63,388 bases of DNA from Azospirillum endophyticum (GTDB lineage: Bacteria; Pseudomonadota; Alphaproteobacteria; Azospirillales; Azospirillaceae). Shown here piece by piece: positions 26,586-34,307 of the stretch (within the stretch, counting starts at the first letter, position 1; each line of letters starts with the position of its first letter). The notes under the pieces were generated by a model. It was not told the origin of the DNA, ran no database searches, and saw only the letters and a program-made list of their open reading frames with translations. The DNA lies in NCBI RefSeq assembly GCF_016595245.1, contig NZ_JAENHM010000027.1, positions 1 to 63,388 on the forward strand, written 5' to 3'. The position numbers were made by a program, and so were the translations under genes.

Positions 26586-26807
26586 ATGTCCACTACACCG
26601 CTTCCAGAAGGCCCACGTGGCGATGCTACGAGATTTGTGCCGGGTCTTAATGACGCGAACCAGCGCCAAGTGGTTGAAAGCGATGGCGCAACAGTGGCGA
26701 AAGCGGCTGGGCTGAGGGCTCCCGCTGCTCGTAATGCGTATGCCTCGTTGTTGACCGGCCCGCCAAAAAGGATAAAGGCAGAGCTTCTGGACTGGATAAG
26801 CGCGTAA
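26586..26807 (+). CDS. short island open frame, possibly a gene remnant
   Basis: A 73-codon frame starts at ATG 26586 and ends 'ASLLTGPPKRIKAELLDWISA', a protein-like C-terminus with a helical amphipathic pattern and better codon use than its other frames. There is no clear ribosome site and no family I recognise. The rest of the 26461-27152 stretch shows no other supported gene; a minus-strand frame over the same bases looks like a shadow. It may be the tail of a decayed gene. Confidence 0.25.
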   Translation: MSTTPLPEGPRGDATRFVPGLNDANQRQVVESDGATVAKAAGLRAPAARNAYASLLTGPPKRIKAELLDWISA

Positions 26808-27152
26808 GTGTATCGTTATATCCACCTTGAGGTGAGATTTTTCCTTCCCAAACACCGACACCAAGGGTACTTTAAACCTCAGCATATCCGCATAGATTGT
26901 TTGATTTCTAAACAGCGCATGTAAGTCATATTTTATAGAGACTAAAGCACGTATAAGTTGAATTACTCTGTGGCCAGGAGAGGCGCCACATGGTCGCCGT
27001 ATCGCAATTAACGACTCTCGCCTCCCCAATCGCTTTTGCTCTGGGATATTCCAGGGGGCTGGCGTGAAGAGGCCGAGTGAATCTGTAAGATGGCTAAGTG
27101 ACCGCGCCATGTGTTCCCGGCCCGAAGATGTCGGCAGGCAATGGAGTGACGA

Positions 27153-28076
27153 ATGACACGCTATTTCCTATATTTCGCCGCTGTGTTACCGGCACTCGCA
27201 ACGGCGGCAACGGCTGAAGTGAAGTGCACTGGCGAGGGCGATGCCACTCCCGCCGTAGCAGAGATTCATCCCGAATACTCGCTCGGTCAGCCTCGGACCA
27301 TTGAGGTCAATGATCAAGGCACGATCCGCTCCGTTTCCTATGCCAAAGTAGGGCGGCACGCCGTATTTGAGGGCGATATCATCATCGGCAATGCCGACCA
27401 GCTTGCCTTCGCGGAGCAACTAGGTCCGGTTAGCATTTACGCGCAGAACATGACTCTCTCGCCATTCGGCTACGTCGCACGCTCGGTGCTGTCGGGGGCT
27501 CAGAAATGGCCAGGAGGCATCGTGCCGTTTGAGATGGAGTCGGAGGTCCCGTCCGCCGATACGATCAGGAATGCCATGCAAGCTTGGTCAAATGCTACGC
27601 AGGTTCGGTTCGTCCAGCGCACGGCCCAGAATAGTGCACAGTACCCGAATTACGTCGCCTTCATAAAAGGGTCGAATACAATGGCCTGTCTATCTTACGG
27701 GATCGGCATGATGAGAGGGCGGCAGACCGTCGAATTAGTACAAGGATGCGAATTCGGACAGATCGTCCATGAAATTGGACACGTGCTTGGTCTTGATCAC
27801 GAGCAAAATAGGGAGGACCGCGGCAAGTTTGTCCGAGTCGATCAGCAGAATATCATTCAAGGTTACGCGTATGCTTTCGCCCAGAGACCGAGCTTTTTCA
27901 AGGACGCGAATACTTATGACTTCGATTCAATCATGCATTATGAGCCTAATGCATTCAGCTGCAACGGCAAGCCGACGATCGTGGCATTGGCACCCATGCC
28001 TCCCAACGTACATTTCGGACAGCGAACGCACATCAGCAAGGGCGACGCCGCTGTGATCGCGGCGCTCTACAAATGA
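27153..28076 (+). CDS. exported astacin-type zinc metalloprotease
   Basis: The 307-residue precursor has a Sec signal (residues 1-21, 'RYFLYFAAVLPALATAATA'). The zinc site is HEIGHVLGLDHE at residues 206-217, the HExxHxxGxxHE of astacins (M12A). The Met-turn 'SIMHY' is at 259-263, with the conserved Tyr used as fifth ligand in astacin. Upstream are 'KWPGGIVPFEM' and 'AWSNATQVRFVQRT', matching the astacin N-terminal subdomain. Residues 22-110 look like a pro-region. It is first of a three-gene set, overlapping the serine protease gene by four bases. Secretion beyond the periplasm is not shown. Bacterial astacins are uncommon and usually extracellular. Confidence 0.85.
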   Translation: MTRYFLYFAAVLPALATAATAEVKCTGEGDATPAVAEIHPEYSLGQPRTIEVNDQGTIRSVSYAKVGRHAVFEGDIIIGNADQLAFAEQLGPVSIYAQNMTLSPFGYVARSVLSGAQKWPGGIVPFEMESEVPSADTIRNAMQAWSNATQVRFVQRTAQNSAQYPNYVAFIKGSNTMACLSYGIGMMRGRQTVELVQGCEFGQIVHEIGHVLGLDHEQNREDRGKFVRVDQQNIIQGYAYAFAQRPSFFKDANTYDFDSIMHYEPNAFSCNGKPTIVALAPMPPNVHFGQRTHISKGDAAVIAALYK

Positions 28077-29173
28077 GCGGCGGCGTCTTGCCAAGCCTGG
28101 CCGCCTTGAATGCGCAGCTTCGCGGTTGGTTGATAATGATACTGGCTACTAGCTTGTGCACGCCCGAAGCCGGCGCAGCGACGCCAGCGGAGGTGACCAC
28201 CGCTAACCAAGACTCGGTGGTGTTTATCGAGTCAACTGCCCCGGGACCCGACGGTAACCCGGTGACTGAAACGGGAACCGGCTTCATTGTTTCCCGTAGG
28301 GGATACGTGCTGACCGCCAACCACTTGCTGTCGGCGAATCAGTCAGCGAAGCTGGTCGGCCACATCAAAAGCCGGTTTGCGCAGGCCATTCCGGTGCAGC
28401 GATTGACTATTCCTGGTTGCTGCGACCTCGCGCTGCTATCCCTGCCCAGCGGACTCGGTCCGTTCAAGCCGGTGACGCTCGGAAACCCTGACTCTCTCAA
28501 AGTGGGCGATCCTGTGATCACTCTGGGTTTCGCACTCGACACCGACCTGTCCGCGACGGCGGGAATCTTAGGTGCGCAGGGCGGCAATACCGACGGGTTG
28601 TGGCGCATCACTAACCCGGTGACTTGGGGAGACAGCGGCAGCCCGGTATTTGATTCCAAAGGCCGCGTTGTTGGTTTGGTTAAAGGCGGAGTTGCCGGGG
28701 CCGCTGGGGTAAATTTCATCATCCCGCTGAACTTCGCCTGCGGGCTGTTGCTCGCCGCCAACGTGCCATGCCTGCCTCCCACAGGCGGTCAGCAAGGCGT
28801 GGCTCCGATCGCGCTTTCGGATGGCCGACTAGTGATGCCCTGGCCTTTATCGGAGATTACCAGTGCGGAACTTAGATTGCGCAACATTGATGACTACGCA
28901 GATGTCTATGTCAATGGGACTCACGTAATAAATCAAGCTGTGTACGGGCAAATATTGCAATTTTCTCAATTCACCTCGCTTCTCAAGGTAGGCGAAAATG
29001 AGATTCGGGTAGTTATTAAGAACGGACAATACGGTGGCTGTGGCGCTGCACTCGACGTGCACGTCAACGGCGAAGCGATCCAAGGGCTACAGCGGGCCTG
29101 GACGGTCCCAATCGAAAATGCCTTTATCGGCGGACTTTGCGTCGATGATTCGATTCTATTCATGATCGAGTAG
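28073..29173 (+). CDS. exported trypsin-like serine protease with C-terminal beta domain
   Basis: The 366-residue protein has an N-terminal hydrophobic signal (about 18-36, 'GWLIMILATSLCTPEAGAA') and a chymotrypsin-fold protease domain to about residue 230. The triad is H84 ('LTANHLL'), D118 ('CCDLALL') and S188 in 'TWGDSGSPVFD'. It resembles the HtrA protease core but has no PDZ domain. Instead residues about 245-366 form a separate beta-rich module ('AELRLRNIDDYADVYVNGTHV', 'GENEIRVVIKNG') resembling galactose-binding-like sandwiches, with two or more Cys. The ATG overlaps the astacin stop, so the two are translated together. Target unknown. Confidence 0.8.
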   Translation: MSGGVLPSLAALNAQLRGWLIMILATSLCTPEAGAATPAEVTTANQDSVVFIESTAPGPDGNPVTETGTGFIVSRRGYVLTANHLLSANQSAKLVGHIKSRFAQAIPVQRLTIPGCCDLALLSLPSGLGPFKPVTLGNPDSLKVGDPVITLGFALDTDLSATAGILGAQGGNTDGLWRITNPVTWGDSGSPVFDSKGRVVGLVKGGVAGAAGVNFIIPLNFACGLLLAANVPCLPPTGGQQGVAPIALSDGRLVMPWPLSEITSAELRLRNIDDYADVYVNGTHVINQAVYGQILQFSQFTSLLKVGENEIRVVIKNGQYGGCGAALDVHVNGEAIQGLQRAWTVPIENAFIGGLCVDDSILFMIE

Positions 29174-29194
29174 GCCACTGATTGGAGGGTAGAC

Positions 29195-30823
29195 GTGAAC
29201 AAAGGCATTCGCATTGGAACTGGCATTGCGTGCGCGCTTAACTTGGCGGCCTGCGCTGGGATCAGCGTCACCCATCTTGCACCAGACCAACAATCTACCA
29301 CGGGAGTCCCCTGGAATCTGGCTATGACCCAGTACACGCTCGTCATTAACCGAGCGATCACGAAGTGCGAACCGGACCCGGAAAGCTCAGTCGATGTTAC
29401 CGTGACCGCCGCCAAAGTGCTGGATGAGAGGCAGCGCTATGTGCTCGACTCCCCGGGCATATGGGCAACCAGCGACATCACCTCCAACTTGGCGGCAGAC
29501 GGCACCAACACAAGCCTGAACGCACATTCTGAAAACGCCGCCGGCCAAGTGATCAGCAACCTGATCAGCTTGGCCGCGCAGATCATCCCGCTAGCTGCGG
29601 CGGCACCTCCAGCCGAGGGCGAGCCAACGTCGCCACCTTCTCCAATCACGTGCTCTGAAAAGGTCAGAAGCGCTATTCTTGAGCTAGTACCCAAGTCTGG
29701 CAAGACGTTGAAGCAATTGGTTGAGGACGATACGACGGCTCTTAATGCGGCTACCGCCACACTGAACGTTCTAGCGGCCCAAGCCTCTAAAGACCGCAGC
29801 TACAATCGCCGATTGGCAGACGCGATCGGCCGCCAGGGCCACGCTCAAGCGACACTCACCGCGGATCAGGCCCGCTTGAGCAAGCTACTGAAAGACATTT
29901 CCGTTTCAGAAACGCGGCAGTGGCCGCTGAACTCGGACGAGATCAGGGCAGATCACGCCTTCCGCATCGACCCGAACTCACTGGCCAAATTGCTTATGGT
30001 ACCGGAGGAACAATTTGAGCGGCAACGGTCGAAATTTGACGTTTCGCTTGCGCTCTATGTGCACCAACCCGATGGCCGATGGGTAAGCCCTGGCATTGGC
30101 AAATCGGGCGACACTGATGTCGGAGTCCCGGTCCGGCTGGGGCGGACGGGCCGCTTCTTGGTTTGCACCGGGGACGACGCATGTCCTAAGGAAATCCCGG
30201 TCAACGCACCACCAAATGAGGCGCAAAGGCCGGCGTTCGCTCCGGACCAGCCGGTTCTACAACTCGGCACAATGTACAACATTCGAGTACGCGGTGGCCT
30301 GTTCAAGTCAGAGGGAGCAGTCATCGCGCTGGATTCTAATGGGCTGCCGACTTCGATTCAGGTTTCCGAGAAGGCAGCCGTTGCAGATGCAGCGACTGGA
30401 TCAGCTGTGGGTGCCGCAACGCAGATCGCAGCCATTCCCGGCCAGGTAGCGGCCGCGGAACTCGCCCGCACGCAAGCCAGGACACAGCAAATCACCGCCG
30501 AAAACGCGCTGGCCGCAGCCCGGGCCAGTTCCCGCACGGCCGCCTCCACCGCGGCGGCGAGCAGTGAGACCGCTCTGCTCAATGCACAGGCAGCACTCGC
30601 CACCGCTCAGGCCAACGCGGCGGCTGCCGGACCGATAGGTATTGCCGCTGCCCAGACGGCTACCATCAACGCTCAGAACGCTCTCCTTGTAGCCGAGGGC
30701 TCGGCCTCTGTGGCAAAGCAACTCAGCGGCGCAACCGCCCAGACTACGTTGCTCAATGCCCAAGCGGCGCAGATTAATGCGCAAGTTGCCCTCGTGAAGG
30801 CTCAGGCGGCATTGAATCAGTGA
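29195..30823 (+). CDS. large lipoprotein with Ala-rich coiled-coil tail
   Basis: The 542-residue precursor has a lipobox 'LNLAAC' with Cys20, so it is probably lipid-anchored. Residues 25-300 are a mixed domain with several Cys but no family I recognise ('QYTLVINRAITKCEPDPESSVDVTVTAAKVL', 'KLLMVPEEQFERQRSKFDVSLALYVHQPDG'). Around 380 to the end is a repetitive Ala/Gln/Asn-rich helix ('LLNAQAALATAQANAAAAG', 'TTLLNAQAAQINAQVALVKAQAALNQ') with heptad-like spacing, likely a coiled coil. It follows the serine protease by 21 bases. The trio looks like an exported module in which the lipoprotein could be substrate, anchor or inhibitor; none of these is shown. Confidence 0.65.
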   Translation: MNKGIRIGTGIACALNLAACAGISVTHLAPDQQSTTGVPWNLAMTQYTLVINRAITKCEPDPESSVDVTVTAAKVLDERQRYVLDSPGIWATSDITSNLAADGTNTSLNAHSENAAGQVISNLISLAAQIIPLAAAAPPAEGEPTSPPSPITCSEKVRSAILELVPKSGKTLKQLVEDDTTALNAATATLNVLAAQASKDRSYNRRLADAIGRQGHAQATLTADQARLSKLLKDISVSETRQWPLNSDEIRADHAFRIDPNSLAKLLMVPEEQFERQRSKFDVSLALYVHQPDGRWVSPGIGKSGDTDVGVPVRLGRTGRFLVCTGDDACPKEIPVNAPPNEAQRPAFAPDQPVLQLGTMYNIRVRGGLFKSEGAVIALDSNGLPTSIQVSEKAAVADAATGSAVGAATQIAAIPGQVAAAELARTQARTQQITAENALAAARASSRTAASTAAASSETALLNAQAALATAQANAAAAGPIGIAAAQTATINAQNALLVAEGSASVAKQLSGATAQTTLLNAQAAQINAQVALVKAQAALNQ

Positions 30824-30904
30824 GCCTGCCAAGTAATCCGCCGTGGTGGTGTAGATGTGTCATCTCTCCGCCGTCCCTGGCGATGGGCACGTGTGAGCGT
30901 TGCG

Positions 30905-31210
30905 TCATATCCGCCGCTTTTGGGAAACTGCGCCGGGCGGCTGGTTGAGCCACTCCTCCACCAACGCCGTTACGGGGGAAAAGTCGAGATACCGCTCGAA
31001 CAACCATGCGCCGAATTCGCCGTCGCCGACGATCGATAAGATGCTGATACAATCTTCGAGAGAAAGAGAGCGGAAGCTGGCGGATCGCCCAGGAGGAAGG
31101 GGAGAGAGGTAACAGAGATAAAGCTGGGCGGTCGCCTCACACCCGCTGTTGAGCGATGGCGTAATGAACAGCAGGCAACCAGCGGCGTAGGACGCAACGT
31201 CAGTCTGCAT
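30905..31210 (-). CDS. doubtful small island protein
   Basis: A 101-codon frame from the ATG at 31210 reads partly protein-like ('FRSLSLEDCISILSIVGDGEFGAWLFERYLDFSP', 'ALVEEWLNQPPGAV'), with an amphipathic helical pattern. There is no ribosome site and no known family, and it abuts the IS remnant. Apart from this frame the 30824-31275 gap shows no supported gene. Confidence 0.3.
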   Translation of the reverse strand: MQTDVASYAAGCLLFITPSLNSGCEATAQLYLCYLSPLPPGRSASFRSLSLEDCISILSIVGDGEFGAWLFERYLDFSPVTALVEEWLNQPPGAVSQKRRI

Positions 31211-31275
31211 GGTCAAGCTGAGAAGGTGCTCCCCCTAAAGCTGTTGCAACAGCGCGACGCGGAGCGCAGTTCAGT

Positions 31276-31620
31276 TCAGTCCAGCACGCCCGCCGTCGGG
31301 CTGGCCTCGCGACCCTGCAACTCCCGGTCAAGCATCACCATGATGTCGTGGATCGTCCGAAACAGGAAGCGCCGCAACAGCTTGCGAAACCACCAGTACA
31401 CCGTCTGCCAAGGCGGGAAATGGATCGGCAGCAGACGCCACCCGCAGCCGGAGCGGGCAAGGTAACGCAACGCGTTCAGAACCTCCCGCATGTCCACGGT
31501 GATTTTCCGGCCGCGTCGCGCCGCGGGAGGGAGCAGAGGCTGGATGGTCGCCCATTCCGCGTCGCTCAAGTCCGTCGAATAGCGCTGCCGTTCAAACTGC
31601 TTCTGCCGCTCGCGATGTTC
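31276..31620 (-). pseudogene. IS5-type transposase, N-terminal remnant
   Basis: The frame encodes the N-terminal third of an IS5-family DDE transposase: 'YSTDLSDAEWATIQPLLPP' (starting upstream of 31569 with no in-frame ATG), 'VDMREVLNALRYLARSGCGWRLLP', 'PWQTVYWWFRKL' and 'LDRELQGREASPTAGVLD', then a stop. In intact copies the sequence continues from here with the first catalytic Asp and then about 150 more residues, all missing. It is therefore a dead fragment marking past transposition near the right side of the island. I found no clear terminal inverted repeats. Confidence 0.75.
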
Positions 31621-32010
31621 TTTCGTTCACACCTCCTATAGGTGCAAAAACAGGCGATTCTGCAATCAAACCACAATTCCCAAACAGGCACTTGCACATA
31701 GAGTCGCAGGATATATGTGATACGCCACTTTGTTTAATGAGCCGCCTGCGTGTGTATGCGCCCCAATGACCGTGAAAAAGATACGCACTATCTGTCAGAA
31801 AAAATTTCGGGACAACACAACTAGGAATCGCAATTCCCTGCAATATCATATTTATTCGCTTTAAATTTTTGTTACCGATCACAGATATTTTATGAAATTA
31901 TGAAAATGTCCCAAATATTACGCTAGGAAAATGATTAAACAGCGTGCGAAATCATTGAAGACGACCCATATCCTGGCCCTTACCGTTTACTTTTCCAGAT
32001 CAGCCATGGT
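31621..32010. other. AT-rich right edge of the island, no gene seen
   Basis: This 390-base stretch is the most AT-rich piece of the region (around 31850-31930 especially) and has no credible coding frame. It separates the IS remnant from the high-GC LysR gene, so the right boundary of the acquired DNA lies in it. I looked for a second copy of the tRNA-Gly 3' half here and did not find one. Confidence 0.4.
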
Positions 32011-32949
32011 TCAAATAATCCCACTTGAGCCGATCACACCCCCAACCTCCACAACCACCTTGAACTGCCGCACCTCGTCGTCGATCCAGTCTCTGACGGC
32101 GCGGACCTTCGGATGGTCCCGATGCCCCATTGGGTAGACGAGGTCGTATCCGGACTCCACGTCCAGCCGGGCCTCGGGGAACAGCGCGACGAGGCGCCCC
32201 GCGGCCATGTCCTCGGCGACGAGCACGCTTCGCCCGAGCGCAACCCCCTCCCCGCGGATCGCGGCCTCGATCGACATGCTGCCATGGCTGTAGCCCGGTC
32301 CCCGCGCGGCGGGCGCCGGCATGCCCATCATCCCGAACCAGCGGGTCCAGTCGGCCTTCATGCCGTTCTCGTGGATGAGCCGCGCCGAGGCGATTGCGCC
32401 AGCGGTGCGAAGGCCGCCCATCCGCTCGCGATAGTCCGGGGAACAGACGGGGCTGACCGTCTCGTTCATGATCCGCTCCGACTCGGCATGGGGATACCGT
32501 CCATCGCCATAGCGCATCGCGACGTCCGCCTGCGACGTCGCGAAATCGATCTCGACGTCGGTCACTTCGAGATGGACGTCGTAGTCGGGATAGCGGGCCA
32601 TCAGCCGGTGCAGGCGCGGGGTCAGCCACTTGCTGGCGAACGAGACGCCGGAACTCACGACGAGGCGGGCGGTCTCGTTCCGGCGGCGGATGCTCTCCGC
32701 CTCGCGGGCGAGTTCCGACAGAAGACGGGTGACGGCGGCGAAGAACGCGGCGCCTTCGGCGGTGAATTCGATCCTACGGGTCATCCGGCGGAAGAGCCGG
32801 ACGCCGAGATGATCCTCCAGCGCCTTGATCTGGCGGCTGACCGCGCCATGCGTGACGTGCAGTTCCTCGGCCGCCAGCGTCATGCTCGACCGCCGCCCGG
32901 TCGCCTCGAAGGCACGCAGCGTCTGCAGCGGCGGAAGCCGGTCGGTCAT
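32011..32949 (-). CDS. LysR-family transcriptional regulator (GcvA-like)
   Basis: This 312-residue regulator has an N-terminal winged HTH ('PPLQTLRAFEATGRRSSMTLAAEELHVTHGAVSRQIKALEDHLGVRLF', residues about 6-53) and a periplasmic-binding-protein-like effector domain. The opening and 'SFASKWLTPRLHRLMARYPD' place it in the GcvA/AmpR-like branch. It is divergent from a drug/metabolite exporter gene 119 bases away, the usual LysR arrangement in which the regulator controls its neighbour. The C-terminus runs to the island edge and reads oddly ('VVVEVGGVIGSSGII'), so the last few residues may be altered by the junction. Confidence 0.9.
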   Translation of the reverse strand: MTDRLPPLQTLRAFEATGRRSSMTLAAEELHVTHGAVSRQIKALEDHLGVRLFRRMTRRIEFTAEGAAFFAAVTRLLSELAREAESIRRRNETARLVVSSGVSFASKWLTPRLHRLMARYPDYDVHLEVTDVEIDFATSQADVAMRYGDGRYPHAESERIMNETVSPVCSPDYRERMGGLRTAGAIASARLIHENGMKADWTRWFGMMGMPAPAARGPGYSHGSMSIEAAIRGEGVALGRSVLVAEDMAAGRLVALFPEARLDVESGYDLVYPMGHRDHPKVRAVRDWIDDEVRQFKVVVEVGGVIGSSGII

Positions 32950-32982
32950 GGCGCGCTCACCTGTGCGGAATACTCACGCATC

Positions 32983-32994
32983 TTGTGACGACAA
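32983..32994. promoter_or_regulatory. candidate LysR operator
   Basis: TTGTGACGACAA is a perfect interrupted palindrome (TTGT-N4-ACAA) in the 119-base divergent gap between the LysR and EamA genes. LysR proteins bind T-N11-A type dyads in such gaps. The match is short and could be chance. Confidence 0.35.
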
Positions 32995-33068
32995 ATGGTT
33001 TGTCCGCAAGAGCGGCGGGACCTTAGATGTGCCCCGATCACGGGTATCCCGACGGACTGCGACGCATC

Positions 33069-33998
33069 ATGAGCCAAGTCACCACCGCCCCCGCCTCCCC
33101 CTCCCCGCTCGCCGTCCCGCGCCCCGTCGGCCTGGGGAATTTCGCGGCGATGCTCCTGCTCGCGCTGATGTGGGGCCTGTCGATCCCGGTGACGAAGCTC
33201 GGCTTGATCACCATGCCGCCCCTGACCCTGACGGCGATCCGCTTCGCCGTGGCGATCCCGTGCATGCTGCTGCTGCTCGCCGGGAAGAAGCCCCTGCCAT
33301 GGAAGGCCCTTCCCGCCGTCGCCGCCCTCGGCGTGCTGGGCATCGGCGTCGGGCAGGTCACGCAGACATTCGGGGTGGCCGGGACATCCGCCTCGATCGG
33401 CACCATCCTGTCCGCCACCATTCCGCTCTTCGTCGTGCTGTTCGCGACGGTCCGGCTCCGGCAGTCCGTCTCGGCGTTCCAGCTTCTGGGGGTGGCGGCC
33501 GCCTTCGCGGGCATCGTCATCGTGGCGCTGGAGAATGCGGGCGAGGCCGGATCCGCCGGAACGACCGCCCTCGGGCCGATCTGGATGCTGATTTCGGCGC
33601 TGGCGGTCGCCTTCTACTATGTCTGGAGCGTCGAGCTCACCAACCGGTACGGCACCGTGGTGGTGGCGGCGTGGAGCACGATCTTCGGCTTCGCCGCGCT
33701 GCTGCCCTGGGCGGGGTGGGAGGCGTACCACACGCCCTTCGTGCTGACCGGACAGGCCTTGGGGGCCGCGGCCTATCTCGGCCTCGCCGTGACCGCCGCC
33801 GGCCTTTTCCTGTGGCTGCGCATCCTGCGCGACGTGCCGGCCCCGGTCGCGGCGAGCGTGCAGTATCTCCAGCCGGTGTTCGGCATCGCCGCCTCGGCGA
33901 TCCTGTTCGGCGACAGGATCGGAGTGCAGTTCATGGCCGGGGTCGCCCTCATCCTGGCCGGGCTTGCGATCGCGGTGCGGGCGCGCAACGCGGCGTAG
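33069..33998 (+). CDS. EamA/DMT-family inner-membrane exporter
   Basis: The 309-residue protein has about ten membrane helices in two repeated EamA halves (about 20-145 and 160-300). The first half has 'LLLALMWGLSIPVTKLGL' and 'GQVTQTFGVAGTSASIGTILSATIPLFVVLF'; the second ends 'VAASVQYLQPVFGIAASAILFGDRIG'. These transporters usually export amino acids or other metabolites. The start at 33069 puts a short N-terminal tail before helix 1; the frame is open to 33027 but that part is unlike the family. The substrate cannot be judged from sequence; control by the divergent LysR protein is likely. Confidence 0.88.
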   Translation: MSQVTTAPASPSPLAVPRPVGLGNFAAMLLLALMWGLSIPVTKLGLITMPPLTLTAIRFAVAIPCMLLLLAGKKPLPWKALPAVAALGVLGIGVGQVTQTFGVAGTSASIGTILSATIPLFVVLFATVRLRQSVSAFQLLGVAAAFAGIVIVALENAGEAGSAGTTALGPIWMLISALAVAFYYVWSVELTNRYGTVVVAAWSTIFGFAALLPWAGWEAYHTPFVLTGQALGAAAYLGLAVTAAGLFLWLRILRDVPAPVAASVQYLQPVFGIAASAILFGDRIGVQFMAGVALILAGLAIAVRARNAA

Positions 33999-34186
33999 GG
34001 CGGTCCCCCCGGCTTTGGGTCCGCGAAGCGAACCCGCGCGTCCTTTCATTCCACGCCGTCCGAAGCCCCGGATTCGGCGGCTCCTGCGGCATACTGTCCG
34101 GCGCGCCTCCGCAGCGCCGAAGCGGTTTGCCTTCCAGATTAATATATTAGTATAATAATCCCACGATCCATCCGGCGAGGTCCATC

Positions 34187-34267
34187 ATGACCGCCGATCC
34201 TCTGGAGACGGCGCTGCTCCTGCGCGTGGTGGTGATGCTGGGGCTGCTGCTTCTCGGCTTCTTATAA
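34187..34267 (+). CDS. candidate 26-residue hydrophobic small protein
   Basis: A very short frame starts ATG at 34187 with GGCGAGG six bases upstream and ends TAA at 34267. It encodes an acidic/polar head 'MTADPLE' and then an almost purely hydrophobic run 'TALLLRVVVMLGLLLLGFL', one membrane helix. The ribosome site, spacing and composition are better than chance would give in this 309-base gap, and the helix resembles KdpF-size small membrane proteins, though no kdp genes are near. It precedes galM by 40 bases on the same strand. Unknown function; it may also be a leader peptide. Confidence 0.4.
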   Translation: MTADPLETALLLRVVVMLGLLLLGFL

Positions 34268-34307
34268 CTCTTCCACTTCCAACCTTTTCCACGGGGATGC
34301 CCGGACC

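Noticed and set aside
26583..27110. A 175-codon minus-strand frame between the recombinase and the astacin gene
   Set aside because: It has no ribosome site and no domain, and its sequence reads like shadow.
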